15,201 nucleotides of DNA from Anaerolineae bacterium (GCA_029932895.1 JAOZPF010000035.1:1-15201); one strand, 5' to 3'; positions 1 through 7,023 are shown, counted from the stretch's first letter. A program made the numbers and translations. Notes: a model not told the origin generated them from the sequence alone.

Positions 1-963
1 AGCGACGTGGGCCAGTGGCAGCCGGCCGGTCACGTCACCGATGGCGTATATGCCGGGAGCGGTCGTGCGCATCATCTCGTCCACTTTCACCCAGCCGCGT
101 TCCAGTTCGATCCCCACTTTCTCCAGTCCCTCGCTATTGGGCCGCACACCGATGGCGACCAATACCTTCTCGACCTCCAACGTCTCCTCGTCGCCATCAT
201 CCCGCTGCAGGCGTACCAGCGCCCTGCCCCCGTCCGTTTCCACCCCCATGACCCGCGTACTGGTCAGCGTGCGCACCTTGCGTCGCTTGAAAGCTCGCTC
301 CACCTCCGCGCTAACCTCCTCGTCTTCCAGCGGCAGCAGTCGGGGCAACATCTCCACTACGGTGACCTGCGTGCCGTAGGTACTCCAGATGTGGGCAAAC
401 TCCATGCCGCTGGGGCCCGCACCGACGATGACCGCCGTGGTCGGCAGTTCCTGCAGCGCCAAGGCGTGACGAGAGGTCAGCACCCGCTCGCCGTCGACCG
501 GCACGCCGGGGATCGCGCGCGACCGCGCGCCGGTGGCGACGATGATGTGCCCGGCCCGCAGGGACACCGCGTCGTGGTCACCGGCGGTGGTGACCTCCAC
601 GATACCAGACGCGGCGACGCGCCCGACGCCTCTCACTACCTCTACTCCGTTCTTTTCCATCAACGCCGCCACGCCCTTGACCAATCGTCCGGCGACGCGG
701 CGGCTTCGCTTCACCGCTGCCCCATAGTCGGCCTGAAAGCCATCCAGGGTGAAGCCGAATCGTTTGCCCTGGGCCAGCAGCGCGATCACCTCGGCATTGC
801 GCAGCAAGGCCTTGGTGGGGATGCAGCCCCAGTTGAGACAGACGCCGCCCAAATGTTCCTGCTCCACTAGGGCCACTTTCAATCCCAGTTGGGCCGCGCG
901 AATGGCGGACACGTAACCGCCTGGCCCGCCGCCGATGATGACAACGTCCCATCTCTCGCCCAT
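1..963 (-). CDS. lpdA: Dihydrolipoamide dehydrogenase (E3), C-terminus cut by window edge
   Basis: FAD-dependent flavoprotein disulfide reductase that reoxidises dihydrolipoamide and passes electrons to NAD+ in 2-oxoacid dehydrogenase complexes or the glycine cleavage system; cytosolic. The 321 visible codons run open to base 1. The N-terminal FAD fold has GGGPGG at residues 11-16. The redox-active disulfide is C42-x4-C47 in the family context GGVCLNWGCIPTKALL. A second nucleotide-binding loop, GAGPSG, lies near residue 180, and the FAD-contacting GIYAIGD motif near 305-311. The C-terminal dimerisation domain with the catalytic His-Glu pair would lie outside the window. Start ATG at 963 is preceded by GAGGAGG at about 4 bases and by a good promoter. 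The CxxxxC context favours Lpd over mercuric reductase, but without the C-terminus another family member cannot be fully excluded. No lipoyl-complex partner gene is visible here. Confidence 0.9.
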   Translation of the reverse strand, partial: MGERWDVVIIGGGPGGYVSAIRAAQLGLKVALVEQEHLGGVCLNWGCIPTKALLRNAEVIALLAQGKRFGFTLDGFQADYGAAVKRSRRVAGRLVKGVAALMEKNGVEVVRGVGRVAASGIVEVTTAGDHDAVSLRAGHIIVATGARSRAIPGVPVDGERVLTSRHALALQELPTTAVIVGAGPSGMEFAHIWSTYGTQVTVVEMLPRLLPLEDEEVSAEVERAFKRRKVRTLTSTRVMGVETDGGRALVRLQRDDGDEETLEVEKVLVAIGVRPNSEGLEKVGIELERGWVKVDEMMRTTAPGIYAIGDVTGRLPLAHVA

Positions 964-998
964 CCGTCCTCCTCGGTCGCAGTGATGCTAACTATCCG

Positions 999-1027
999 AG
1001 TGTACCACGGGGAGGGGAGAGAAGCAA
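999..1027 (-). promoter_or_regulatory. Promoter of the dihydrolipoamide dehydrogenase gene
   Basis: On the minus strand TTGCTT (1027-1022) and TACACT (1004-999) are separated by 17 bases, with a TG at 1007-1006 giving an extended -10 (TGGTACACT). Transcription would start near 992, leaving a leader of about 29 bases that contains GAGGAGG. Read by eye from consensus. Confidence 0.6.
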
Positions 1028-1059
1028 GTGGAACGGGTAGCGGCGGGGCGGAATGAGGG

Positions 1060-1077
1060 TATAATGAGCAGAAGGAG
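1060..1077 (+). promoter_or_regulatory. -10 element and ribosome binding site of small ORF / glycosyltransferase unit
   Basis: A perfect TATAAT lies at 1060-1065. No convincing -35 is found at 16-18 bases upstream, and this -10 lacks the TG extension seen at most other promoters here. The expected start near 1072 would put AAGGAG (1072-1077) at the very 5' end of the transcript, 7 bases ahead of the ATG at 1085. Confidence 0.45.
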
Positions 1078-1084
1078 TCAGCGG

Positions 1085-1147
1085 ATGGAGCAGATCAAGC
1101 GGATCGAGCGGATTGGGCGGGTTCAGAAGATATGGCAGGGACAATGA
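1085..1147 (+). CDS. Putative 20-codon upstream ORF (basic leader peptide)
   Basis: A short reading frame with ATG at 1085 and AAGGAG 7 bases upstream, the best ribosome binding site in this intergenic stretch. It encodes 20 residues beginning MEQIKRIERIGR and ending WQGQ, a basic, Ile/Arg-rich peptide that could form an amphipathic helix. Its DNA is an imperfect repeat of about 9-10 bases built on GCGGAT-x-GAGC. The TGA stop (1145-1147) overlaps the ATG at 1144 of the following glycosyltransferase as ATGA, the arrangement typical of translational coupling. The sequence shows the binding site, frame and overlap. That it is translated, and that it controls the downstream gene, is inference; it could be a chance frame. 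Confidence 0.4.
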   Translation: MEQIKRIERIGRVQKIWQGQ

Positions 1148-2505
1148 CGCCGGCTGATTCCCCCCGCCCCAAATCCGTCCCCTCAGTTGGTCCGATGCGC
1201 GTTCTCTGGACCAGCCCCCACTGTCGCCCTGACTGGCTGGACCGGTTGGGAGAACAGTCGCAGGGCGGGCAGACGGTGGTGATGAACAAACTGCCCCACG
1301 CTCTGGCCCGCGCCGACCCCACCATCCGCATCGACATCTTTACCCGGTTGCAAGATGACGACCCCCACGCCCACCCACCGGTCAAGTTCCTCGACGACGA
1401 CCCGCAGGTGCGCTTGATCAGACTCCCCTGCGGCCCCACCGACCGGTATGTACCCAAAGAGCTTCTCTACGGAGCGCCCATCGCCGGGTTCGCGGCCCGC
1501 ATCGCGGCCCTGAGCGCGGAAGAGAACGTCCGCTACGACCTCCTCCACGGCCACTATGCCGACGGGTGGGAGACTGTGACGCTGCTCAAAAAACTCTGGT
1601 CCCACCATCCACCGACGCTACTCACTACCCACTCCCTCGGCCGCCGCAAACTGGCCGACGGCCTAACGCGCGGCGAGGGGACAGCGGAGGGATTGGGGGA
1701 GAGATACAACTTTGCGGCGCGCATCGGTTCGGAGGAGCGGTCCCTGGCGGCCGCCGACCGCATCCTGCCCCTCTCGACCCCCGAGGCGGAATTCCTGACC
1801 GCTCACTACCAGGCAGTTCCGCCGGGCGACCCCCGCGTGACAGTTCTACCCAACGGCATCGATCCGGACGACCTGACGCTGCCCTCTCCCGACGCGCGGG
1901 CCCGCTTGCGCCGCACGCTGGGCGCGGGCGAGAACACCTTCTTGCTGCTGCTGCCCTCGCGGGTGGACCCACGCAAGGGGCAGGAAAACCTGGTGCGGGC
2001 GCTGGCGGCAGTGCGAGAGCGACTGGCGGGGATGGATCTGCGGGTGTTGCTGCTGACCTGGCCCGATCCCCCCACCTCTTATGCCCAGCGAGTGGAACGG
2101 ATCGTGGCCGAAACGGGCCTGGGGCGGTGGCTGGTCACCCACCCGGCAGTCCCCCACCGCGAGATGGGCACATTTTTCGCCGCCGCCGACGGCATAGTGC
2201 TGCCGGCTCAGGAATATTTCTCCATCGCTATGCTGGAAGCGATGCTGGCGGAACGGCCCCTCATCGCCAGCGTTCACTCCAGCGGGGTAGACGTCATCAC
2301 CGACGGCGTGGAGGGGTTGCTGGTGGACCACAACGACCTGGCAGCGCTGGGCGCGGCGGTCGTGCGACTGGTGCAGATGGGGCCAGCGGCGCGGCAGGAG
2401 ATGGGGAGCCGCGCACGGGCGCGGGTGCTGGCGGGGTACACCTGGGACCAGGTAGCCGCGCGACTGCTGACCATCTATCGGGAGCAGATAGCGCAGGGAG
2501 GGTAG
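1144..2505 (+). CDS. Family 4 glycosyltransferase, sucrose-phosphate-synthase-like
   Basis: GT-B retaining glycosyltransferase of 453 residues. Motifs shared with the sucrose-phosphate/sucrose synthase branch of GT4 are GHYADG at 136-141, THSLGRRK from 162 and an N-terminal SPHCRPDW/GGQTVV segment. The donor-binding half has PNGID at 236-240, SRVDPRKGQ and the E-x7-E motif E357-YFSIAML-E365 that holds the nucleotide-sugar. No signal peptide or membrane segment is seen, so it is probably cytosolic or peripheral. An ATG exists at 1132, but 1144 overlaps the stop of the small upstream ORF and conserved sequence begins only near 1195 (MRVLWTSP). It ends 4 bases from the convergent gene's stop. 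The donor and acceptor cannot be read from sequence: sucrose-type synthesis or another UDP-sugar transfer are both possible, and no sucrose-phosphatase gene is adjacent. Confidence 0.85.
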   Translation: MTPADSPRPKSVPSVGPMRVLWTSPHCRPDWLDRLGEQSQGGQTVVMNKLPHALARADPTIRIDIFTRLQDDDPHAHPPVKFLDDDPQVRLIRLPCGPTDRYVPKELLYGAPIAGFAARIAALSAEENVRYDLLHGHYADGWETVTLLKKLWSHHPPTLLTTHSLGRRKLADGLTRGEGTAEGLGERYNFAARIGSEERSLAAADRILPLSTPEAEFLTAHYQAVPPGDPRVTVLPNGIDPDDLTLPSPDARARLRRTLGAGENTFLLLLPSRVDPRKGQENLVRALAAVRERLAGMDLRVLLLTWPDPPTSYAQRVERIVAETGLGRWLVTHPAVPHREMGTFFAAADGIVLPAQEYFSIAMLEAMLAERPLIASVHSSGVDVITDGVEGLLVDHNDLAALGAAVVRLVQMGPAARQEMGSRARARVLAGYTWDQVAARLLTIYREQIAQGG

Positions 2506-2509
2506 GAAG

Positions 2510-2920
2510 TCACTCCATCCCCCCCATATCCACCCGCACCACCTCGCCGTGGACGTCCACCGTCACGCGGAAACCATTCATCCACAGCCAAAGCCGCAGG
2601 TTCTCCAGCTCGGTTTCCCCTGGCGGCAGGTCGAGGATGCGGTCCATGTTCTCGATGTTGTTCTCGATAGCCGCGCGAGTGAAGGGGTCGTCGCTGCCCG
2701 TCATCTGCATGACCCCTTCGACGATGGCCTCTTTCATCCCCAGGACCTGCTCCTTGATGTGGGCGATCACCTGCCGGTCCACCTCGCGCGCCTCCACGTG
2801 CCGCCGGAAGTCGCCATCGGGGATAGCATAGAAAGGCTCCTCCCCAACGCGGGTCGCCTCGACCGGCTCCCCCTCCTCGTTAAAGATCAAACCAACAAAG
2901 AACGGCTCCTGCGGACTCAC
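2510..2920 (-). CDS. Conserved-looking small protein of unknown function
   Basis: I do not recognise this 136-residue protein. It is acidic and soluble, with no signal peptide or membrane segment. It starts with a short beta-like region (EPFFVGLIFNEEGEPVEA), has a central helical part (IKEQVLGMKEAIVEGV; AAIENNIENMDRILDL) and ends in a strand-rich region (LWLWMNGFRVTVDVHGEVVRVD). The start is GTG at 2920, preceded by AGGAGGGG at good spacing. It overlaps the methyltransferase stop as GTGA, so the two are very probably translated together. The same frame continues upstream to 3265, but that part is antisense-like shadow sequence inside the methyltransferase. As last gene of the three-gene unit, it may work with the methyltransferase; this is inference only. 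Confidence 0.75.
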   Translation of the reverse strand: MSPQEPFFVGLIFNEEGEPVEATRVGEEPFYAIPDGDFRRHVEAREVDRQVIAHIKEQVLGMKEAIVEGVMQMTGSDDPFTRAAIENNIENMDRILDLPPGETELENLRLWLWMNGFRVTVDVHGEVVRVDMGGME

Positions 2921-3822
2921 TTTTCCCCTCCTACGAAATCGATGATTCCCTCCTGCACGGGGAAACGCGCCCCACAATCCGGGCAGACCAAGCTGTCCTC
3001 CCTCTCGGTCAACATCGTCGAGCCGCAGATAGTACAGCGGAAAAAGGCGGTCGCCGGGGCGGGCGGCTTGTCGGCCGCGGCGGAGGCGCGGAAAAAGACG
3101 CTGGGGGTCAATTGGAACAACCGGCCCGTCGGCTGAAAGAGCCGGTCCAGCGCCACCAGCAGCCCGGTGGGCACTGCCCGCTTGAGAAACCCGACCCGAA
3201 AGTGAGAGACCGTGCGCGTCCGTTCTAGCCGCAGCTCCGCCGCCGCTAGCTGGCGACGGACCCAAGCCGGGTGAAAGTCCAGGTTCAGCGGAGCAAACTC
3301 GACCGGCTGGTGGTCAAAGGGGGACCAACGCTGGCGGCGCAGCGCGTAGCGCAAGATCGCTTTCAGGTTGTGCTTGTTGGCAAACTCTAGCACGAGAACG
3401 CCGGCCGGGGCCAGGACGTCGGATAGAGCGCGCAGCACTGCGGGGGCGTCGGTGGCATGGTGCAGGGCGCGCACCATCACCACTGCGTCAAAGAGACCGG
3501 GCACGAAGGGAAGGTGATAAAAATCGGCCTGCACGTACCGATAACGAGGCCGCCCGCCAGGGCCGGCCTCCCCCAGCCGCTCCCGGGCCTGGCGGAGCTG
3601 AGAGCGCGCATAGTCCAGCAGGACGACCTGGTCATACCCCGCGTACAGGTCGGTCAGGCGGCCAAAGCCAGCACCGATCTCGACCAGCCGTCGGCCCGCT
3701 GGCGGCAGCAGTGCCCGCAGCGCCACCCGCTCGACGCCGTCCTCGTACGCGCGGCCCGCGCCCCAGAACTCGGTCCGGTAGCGCGAGCCTTCATAATCGC
3801 AGACAGGAGGAGAGGTCGCCAC
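2917..3822 (-). CDS. SAM-dependent methyltransferase with C-terminal Trm112-like zinc ribbon
   Basis: Class I methyltransferase of 301 residues. Residues 47-55 (VEIGAGFGR) are motif I for S-adenosylmethionine binding, followed by an acidic strand end (VVLLDYA), a QADFYHLPF motif and FDAVVMVRALHH, as in the UbiE/Methyltransf_11 group. The last 40 residues carry four cysteines, C263-x2-C266 and C280-x2-C283, then PVQEGIIDF, the pattern of Trm112/YcaR-type zinc ribbons. In other systems such a domain is a separate methyltransferase activator; here it is fused. The substrate is unknown: lipid, quinone, glycan or small molecule are all possible. Start GTG at 3822 has GAGG 6 bases upstream and lies 8 bases after the membrane-protein stop. 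The open frame runs further upstream to 4539, but only as shadow of that gene. The downstream GTGA overlap links it to the small unknown gene. Confidence 0.82.
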   Translation of the reverse strand: MATSPPVCDYEGSRYRTEFWGAGRAYEDGVERVALRALLPPAGRRLVEIGAGFGRLTDLYAGYDQVVLLDYARSQLRQARERLGEAGPGGRPRYRYVQADFYHLPFVPGLFDAVVMVRALHHATDAPAVLRALSDVLAPAGVLVLEFANKHNLKAILRYALRRQRWSPFDHQPVEFAPLNLDFHPAWVRRQLAAAELRLERTRTVSHFRVGFLKRAVPTGLLVALDRLFQPTGRLFQLTPSVFFRASAAADKPPAPATAFFRCTICGSTMLTEREDSLVCPDCGARFPVQEGIIDFVGGEK

Positions 3823-3830
3823 CGGAAACC

Positions 3831-4463
3831 TCAGCGGAACTCGAAGCCGTCGGGAATTTGCTCGACCAGCTTGCTCAGCGGTGTAAAGACACCGCGCAAC
3901 TGATCCACCGCCGGGTTCAACCCCGCCTCCCCCAGTTGGATCGAGACCGGGATCGTCATCTGGATCGGCACCTGCTGGTCCACCGGCACATTCAGCACCA
4001 CCGGGATCGTGCGCTGGACAGGGACCTCCATACCGAGGTACACCGGCAACACTGTGTCGTGTGGTAGAGTGATGGAACCGACGCCGTTGATCACACCCCC
4101 TCCGCCCGGCAAGTAAAAGTTGATCTCGACGTCGTCTATCCGAGTGTCCCGGGTCAGCACTACGTTTGTCTCTTGGTTGATTGGCAGGACAAAATCGAGG
4201 CCCAGCGGTTGGCTCATCGGCAGCGTAAAGCTGATGGGGATGGTGTCGTTCACCTCCACCGAGGTGTCGATCGTCGTCTCCCCCAATCCCTGGAAAGCCT
4301 GGTCCAAATCCGTCAGCAGCGGCTCCAGCAGGCCGCTCTTGAGCTGGAGCAGAGGGCCGACGGCGAGGAGAAGAACCAGCACCAGGACGCAGTTGACAAG
4401 AAATGAAAAGAGGATGGCGATATTGGCGAACGCACGCCAGGCACGGCTCAATCGTTCCTTCAT
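3831..4463 (-). CDS. Single-pass membrane protein with proline hexad repeats
   Basis: A 210-residue protein I cannot assign to a named family. Residues 1-12 are basic. Residues 13-39 form one strong membrane helix (ILFSFLVNCVLVLVLLLAV). The remainder should lie outside the membrane. It has two blocks with a six-residue period of the form [VIL]-P-[VIL]-x-x-x: prolines at 76, 82 and 94 in the first, and at 134 and 140, then 148, 154, 160, 166 and 172 in the second. This predicts a regular, strand-rich extracytoplasmic region. A Gly-rich loop (PGGGG) sits at 119-123. Start ATG at 4463 has AGGAGAGG at good spacing; an open frame to 4661 would pass through the promoter and is less likely. It is first in a unit with the methyltransferase and the small unknown protein. 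A role in envelope structure or anchoring is inference. Confidence 0.75.
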   Translation of the reverse strand: MKERLSRAWRAFANIAILFSFLVNCVLVLVLLLAVGPLLQLKSGLLEPLLTDLDQAFQGLGETTIDTSVEVNDTIPISFTLPMSQPLGLDFVLPINQETNVVLTRDTRIDDVEINFYLPGGGGVINGVGSITLPHDTVLPVYLGMEVPVQRTIPVVLNVPVDQQVPIQMTIPVSIQLGEAGLNPAVDQLRGVFTPLSKLVEQIPDGFEFR

Positions 4464-4538
4464 CTTGACCTCTCCTTTCGGCTGGTACGCACCGCGCCGT
4501 TCTCGCGCGTAGGAGCGCACACCGCAATTGCAAGGACA

Positions 4539-4566
4539 ATTATAAAGGATGAAGAGGGGAACGCAA
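4539..4566 (-). promoter_or_regulatory. Promoter of the membrane protein-methyltransferase operon
   Basis: On the minus strand TATAAT (4544-4539) is perfect, with TTGCGT (4566-4561) 16 bases upstream. Transcription would start near 4532, giving a leader of about 70 bases to the ATG at 4463. It is back to back with the plus-strand promoter at 4594-4622. Confidence 0.6.
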
Positions 4567-4593
4567 GTGAGAATCCGAGAATTGCCGCCGCTC

Positions 4594-4622
4594 TTGTCCC
4601 CCCTCCCCTTTCGTGCTACAAT
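4594..4622 (+). promoter_or_regulatory. Extended -10 promoter of the glycosyltransferase/sugar transferase operon
   Basis: TTGTCC (4594-4599), a 17-base spacer and TACAAT (4617-4622) with TG at 4614-4615 (TGCTACAAT). Transcription from near 4629 would leave a leader of only about 10 bases, just holding GGGAG ahead of the ATG at 4639. This argues against the ATG at 4549, which is in frame but upstream of this promoter. Confidence 0.65.
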
Positions 4623-4638
4623 CCCCTGTGGGAGACGT

Positions 4639-5532
4639 ATGCTCGATTTGGGGATTGTCATCGTCAGCTATGGCACACGCGACCTGCTGCGAACGTGCCT
4701 GAGGACCGTTTACGGTAGCGAGGGCGGGCTTTCTCTAGAGGTATGTGTGGTGGACAATGGTTCGCCTGATGGCAGCGCCGAGATGGTGGCGACCGAGTTC
4801 CCTCAGGCTCACCTGATCGTCAACGCGGACAACATCGGCTATCCAGCCGCCAACAACCAGGGGTTGCGCGCTTTTGGCTACCCGGACGGGGAGCGCGCCC
4901 CTCGATTCGCTCTGCTCCTGAACCCCGACACCGAACTCCCCCCCCGTGCGCTGGTCGAGATGGTCGCCTTTATCGCCTCGCAGCCCGGTGTTGGCGCTGC
5001 TGGCCCCCGCCTGGTCCGCCGCGACGGCTCCCTCGACCTGGCCTGTCGCCGTTCCTTCCCCTCCCCCGCCGTCGCCTTTTACAAGCTTTCCGGCCTCGCC
5101 CGCCTTTTTCCCCACAGCCGCCGCTTTGCCCGCTACAACCTGACCTACCTCGATCCCGGGGAGCGGGCAGAGGTGGACGCGCTGGTAGGGGCCTTTATGA
5201 TGGTGCGACGGGAAACGATCCACGATGTCGGTCTGTTGGACGACTCGTTCTTCATGTACGGGGAGGACCTGGACTGGTGCTACCGGATCAAGGCGGCGGG
5301 GTGGAAGATCCTCTACAATCCAGACGTGACCGTCCTGCACGTCAAGCGAGCGGCCAGCCGGCACAGCGCGCGGGCGCGGATCGAGTTCTGGCGGGCGATG
5401 AGGCTGTTCTACCGCAAGCACTATGCGGCGGTGACGGCCTGGCCGGCCCACGTCATGATCCTGGCGGCACTGGATGTGCGAATCGGCATAGAGCGGGCGC
5501 GGCAGAAACTGTGGCCGGGGAGTAGGAGATGA
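4639..5532 (+). CDS. Family 2 glycosyltransferase, rhamnosyltransferase-like
   Basis: GT-A inverting glycosyltransferase of 297 residues, cytosolic face of the membrane. Visible motifs: VVDNGSPDGS from 37 (nucleotide binding), NADNIGYPAANNQG from 65, NPDTE at about 95 (the DxD-equivalent metal site) and EDLDWCYR at 209-216 with the acidic catalytic base region. The pattern matches the WbbL/rhamnosyltransferase branch that extends lipid-linked glycans; the actual sugar is not readable. Start ATG at 4639 follows GGGAGA and a good extended -10 promoter. Its stop overlaps the next gene's start (ATGA, 5529-5532), so translation is coupled to the polyprenyl-phosphate sugar transferase, which fits a role in adding an early sugar after the priming step. 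A C8 tract at 4938-4945 lies inside the catalytic region. Confidence 0.87.
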   Translation: MLDLGIVIVSYGTRDLLRTCLRTVYGSEGGLSLEVCVVDNGSPDGSAEMVATEFPQAHLIVNADNIGYPAANNQGLRAFGYPDGERAPRFALLLNPDTELPPRALVEMVAFIASQPGVGAAGPRLVRRDGSLDLACRRSFPSPAVAFYKLSGLARLFPHSRRFARYNLTYLDPGERAEVDALVGAFMMVRRETIHDVGLLDDSFFMYGEDLDWCYRIKAAGWKILYNPDVTVLHVKRAASRHSARARIEFWRAMRLFYRKHYAAVTAWPAHVMILAALDVRIGIERARQKLWPGSRR

Positions 5533-6941
5533 AGCAGCGCCGGGTACAGACCTTTTTCGTTGCCACGCTCATACTGACCGACATGCTGATGGCGGGGAGT
5601 GCGTTCTACGTCGCCTACGCGCTTCGCCGCTGGCTGCCCTTGCCCACACCAGCCACCAATATGTCCGACCCCATCCGCTACCTGCCGATGATGTCCACCC
5701 ACGTCCTCTCCCTCTTTGTCGTTTTTCTCTACAGCCGGATGTACCGCCTGACGCGCAGTGCCTCCCGGGTGGACGAGTTCTACCGCATCGTTGGCGCTGG
5801 GACGGTGGGCACGGTGGCTGGCGTGGCTTTCTTCTACCTGGCTTTCAAGAACACCGCCCTGGACCTGGACCTGCCGCGGGCGATGATCGGCTACTCCTGG
5901 CTGCTGACGATAGCGCTGGTGACGGCGGGGCGGCTGGCCCATGGACGGCTGCGGGCGGTCCTCCAGGCACGCGGCTGGGGGCGGGACCGCGTGCTGGTCG
6001 TGGGCACGGGCGATGTGGCACAGATGATCCTGCAAAAGATCCTGGGCAACCCCAGCCTCGGCTACGAGGTCGTCGGGGTCGTCGAGGCCAACGGTCACCC
6101 CACGGTGGCCCTCCCCGTGCCGGTGGTGGGGCACTCTAGCCACCTGGCCCGGCTGATCGAAGAGCACCAGGCGGACGAGGTGATCATCGCCCTGCCTGAG
6201 GCGACCCATCAAGACATCCTGGCCCTGATCTCCGAGTGCGAGCGGGGACGGGCGACCATCAAGGTCTTTCCTGACCTCTTTCAAATTATGGCCGGACAGG
6301 TAGGCATTGGCGACCTGGGAGGGCTGCCCCTGCTGACGATGCGCGAGATCGCCCTGCGGGGCTGGCGGCGCGGGGCCAAGCGGACGATGGATATCTTGGG
6401 CGCTAGCATCGGCCTCGTCATCAGCTCCCCGCTACTGCTGCTCACCGCGCTCTTGATCAAACTCGACTCCCCCGGGCCAATCTTCTATGTCCAGGAACGA
6501 ATGGGGTTGGACGCCCGCTCCTTCCCCATGATCAAGTTTCGCTCGATGCACCAGGACGCCGAGAGCAGCGGCCCCGGCTGGACCAGTCCCGGCGATTCAC
6601 GGGTCACCCGGCTGGGCAACATCCTCCGCCGTCTCAACGTCGACGAACTGCCGCAGTTGATCAACGTCTTCCTGGGAGAGATGAGCCTGGTGGGCCCGCG
6701 CCCAGAGCGACCGGTCTATGTGGCCCAGTTCCGCCGCTCCATCCCCCGCTATATGGACCGTCATCGAGAAAAGGCGGGGATGACAGGCTGGGCTCAAATC
6801 AACGGGCTGCGCGGCGACACCTCTATCGCCGAGCGCACCAAGTACGACCTGTGGTACATTGAGAACTGGTCCCTCCTGCTGGACATCAAGATTCTCATCC
6901 GTACCATATTCAACCTGTTCCGGTCGCCCAATGCTTACTAG
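5529..6941 (+). CDS. Polyprenyl-phosphate sugar-1-phosphate transferase (WbaJ/WcaJ/CpsE type)
   Basis: Polytopic enzyme of 470 residues that transfers a sugar-1-phosphate from a nucleotide sugar to undecaprenyl phosphate, the priming step of exopolysaccharide, capsule or O-glycan synthesis. Four hydrophobic segments lie in residues 8-140. A Rossmann-like CoA-binding domain follows, with GTGDVA near 158-163. Near 284 the catalytic domain begins (KRTMDILGAS, then a hydrophobic segment), followed by SPGPIFYVQERMG, MIKFRSMHQDAE, the NVDELPQL and EMSLVGPRPE motifs at about 370-393 and RGDTSIAERTKYDLWYIENW near 427. The length and five-part layout match the long WcaJ-like family (exopolysaccharide polyprenyl glycosylphosphotransferase), for which glucose or galactose is usual. 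The start overlaps the previous stop as ATGA with GGAG upstream. No flippase or polymerase gene is in the window. Confidence 0.92.
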   Translation: MKQRRVQTFFVATLILTDMLMAGSAFYVAYALRRWLPLPTPATNMSDPIRYLPMMSTHVLSLFVVFLYSRMYRLTRSASRVDEFYRIVGAGTVGTVAGVAFFYLAFKNTALDLDLPRAMIGYSWLLTIALVTAGRLAHGRLRAVLQARGWGRDRVLVVGTGDVAQMILQKILGNPSLGYEVVGVVEANGHPTVALPVPVVGHSSHLARLIEEHQADEVIIALPEATHQDILALISECERGRATIKVFPDLFQIMAGQVGIGDLGGLPLLTMREIALRGWRRGAKRTMDILGASIGLVISSPLLLLTALLIKLDSPGPIFYVQERMGLDARSFPMIKFRSMHQDAESSGPGWTSPGDSRVTRLGNILRRLNVDELPQLINVFLGEMSLVGPRPERPVYVAQFRRSIPRYMDRHREKAGMTGWAQINGLRGDTSIAERTKYDLWYIENWSLLLDIKILIRTIFNLFRSPNAY

Positions 6942-6974
6942 GCAGTCCCTGCGCGGGGAGGTGAGCACGGCGAT

Positions 6975-7003
6975 TTTGGGTTTGCCGGGTGGCATGGTAT
7001 ACT
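6975..7003 (+). promoter_or_regulatory. Extended -10 promoter of the two-component pair
   Basis: TATACT (6998-7003) with TG at 6995-6996 (TGGTATACT). The -35 is weak: TTTGGG at 6975 with spacer 17, or TTGGGT at 6976 with spacer 16. The leader to the ATG at 7024 would be about 14 bases and contains AGGGGG (7012-7017). Confidence 0.55.
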
Positions 7004-7023
7004 AACCGCGCAGGGGGCAAGCG

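Noticed and set aside
7..870. Long plus-strand frame of 287 codons
   Set aside because: Antisense shadow of the dihydrolipoamide dehydrogenase, which has full family motifs in the minus frame. The shadow protein is rich in His/Gln/Arg without any domain.
1080..1126. Imperfect 9-10 base tandem repeat (GCGGAT-x-GAGC)
   Set aside because: Considered as a regulatory or mobile repeat. It is short and degenerate, and is explained at least as well by codons of the small upstream ORF.
1566..2831. Plus-strand frame of 421 codons
   Set aside because: Shifted shadow of the family 4 glycosyltransferase that runs on into the convergent gene. Gly/Arg/Pro-rich, no motifs, no ribosome binding site.
2921..3265. 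Upstream extension of the small unknown gene
   Set aside because: This part is shadow sequence inside the methyltransferase. GTG 2920 has AGGAGGGG and the GTGA overlap.
3823..4539. Upstream extension of the methyltransferase frame to 4539
   Set aside because: It overlaps the whole membrane-protein gene in another frame and reads as low-complexity shadow. Domain sequence begins only after GTG 3822, which has its own binding site.
4549..4638. Longer start of the family 2 glycosyltransferase
   Set aside because: The extended -10 promoter at 4594-4622 lies inside this extension, and the family N-terminus begins at MLDLGIVIVSYG.
6942..6960. Possible terminator after the sugar transferase gene
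   Set aside because: Only a three-base-pair CCC/GGG pairing and no T run.
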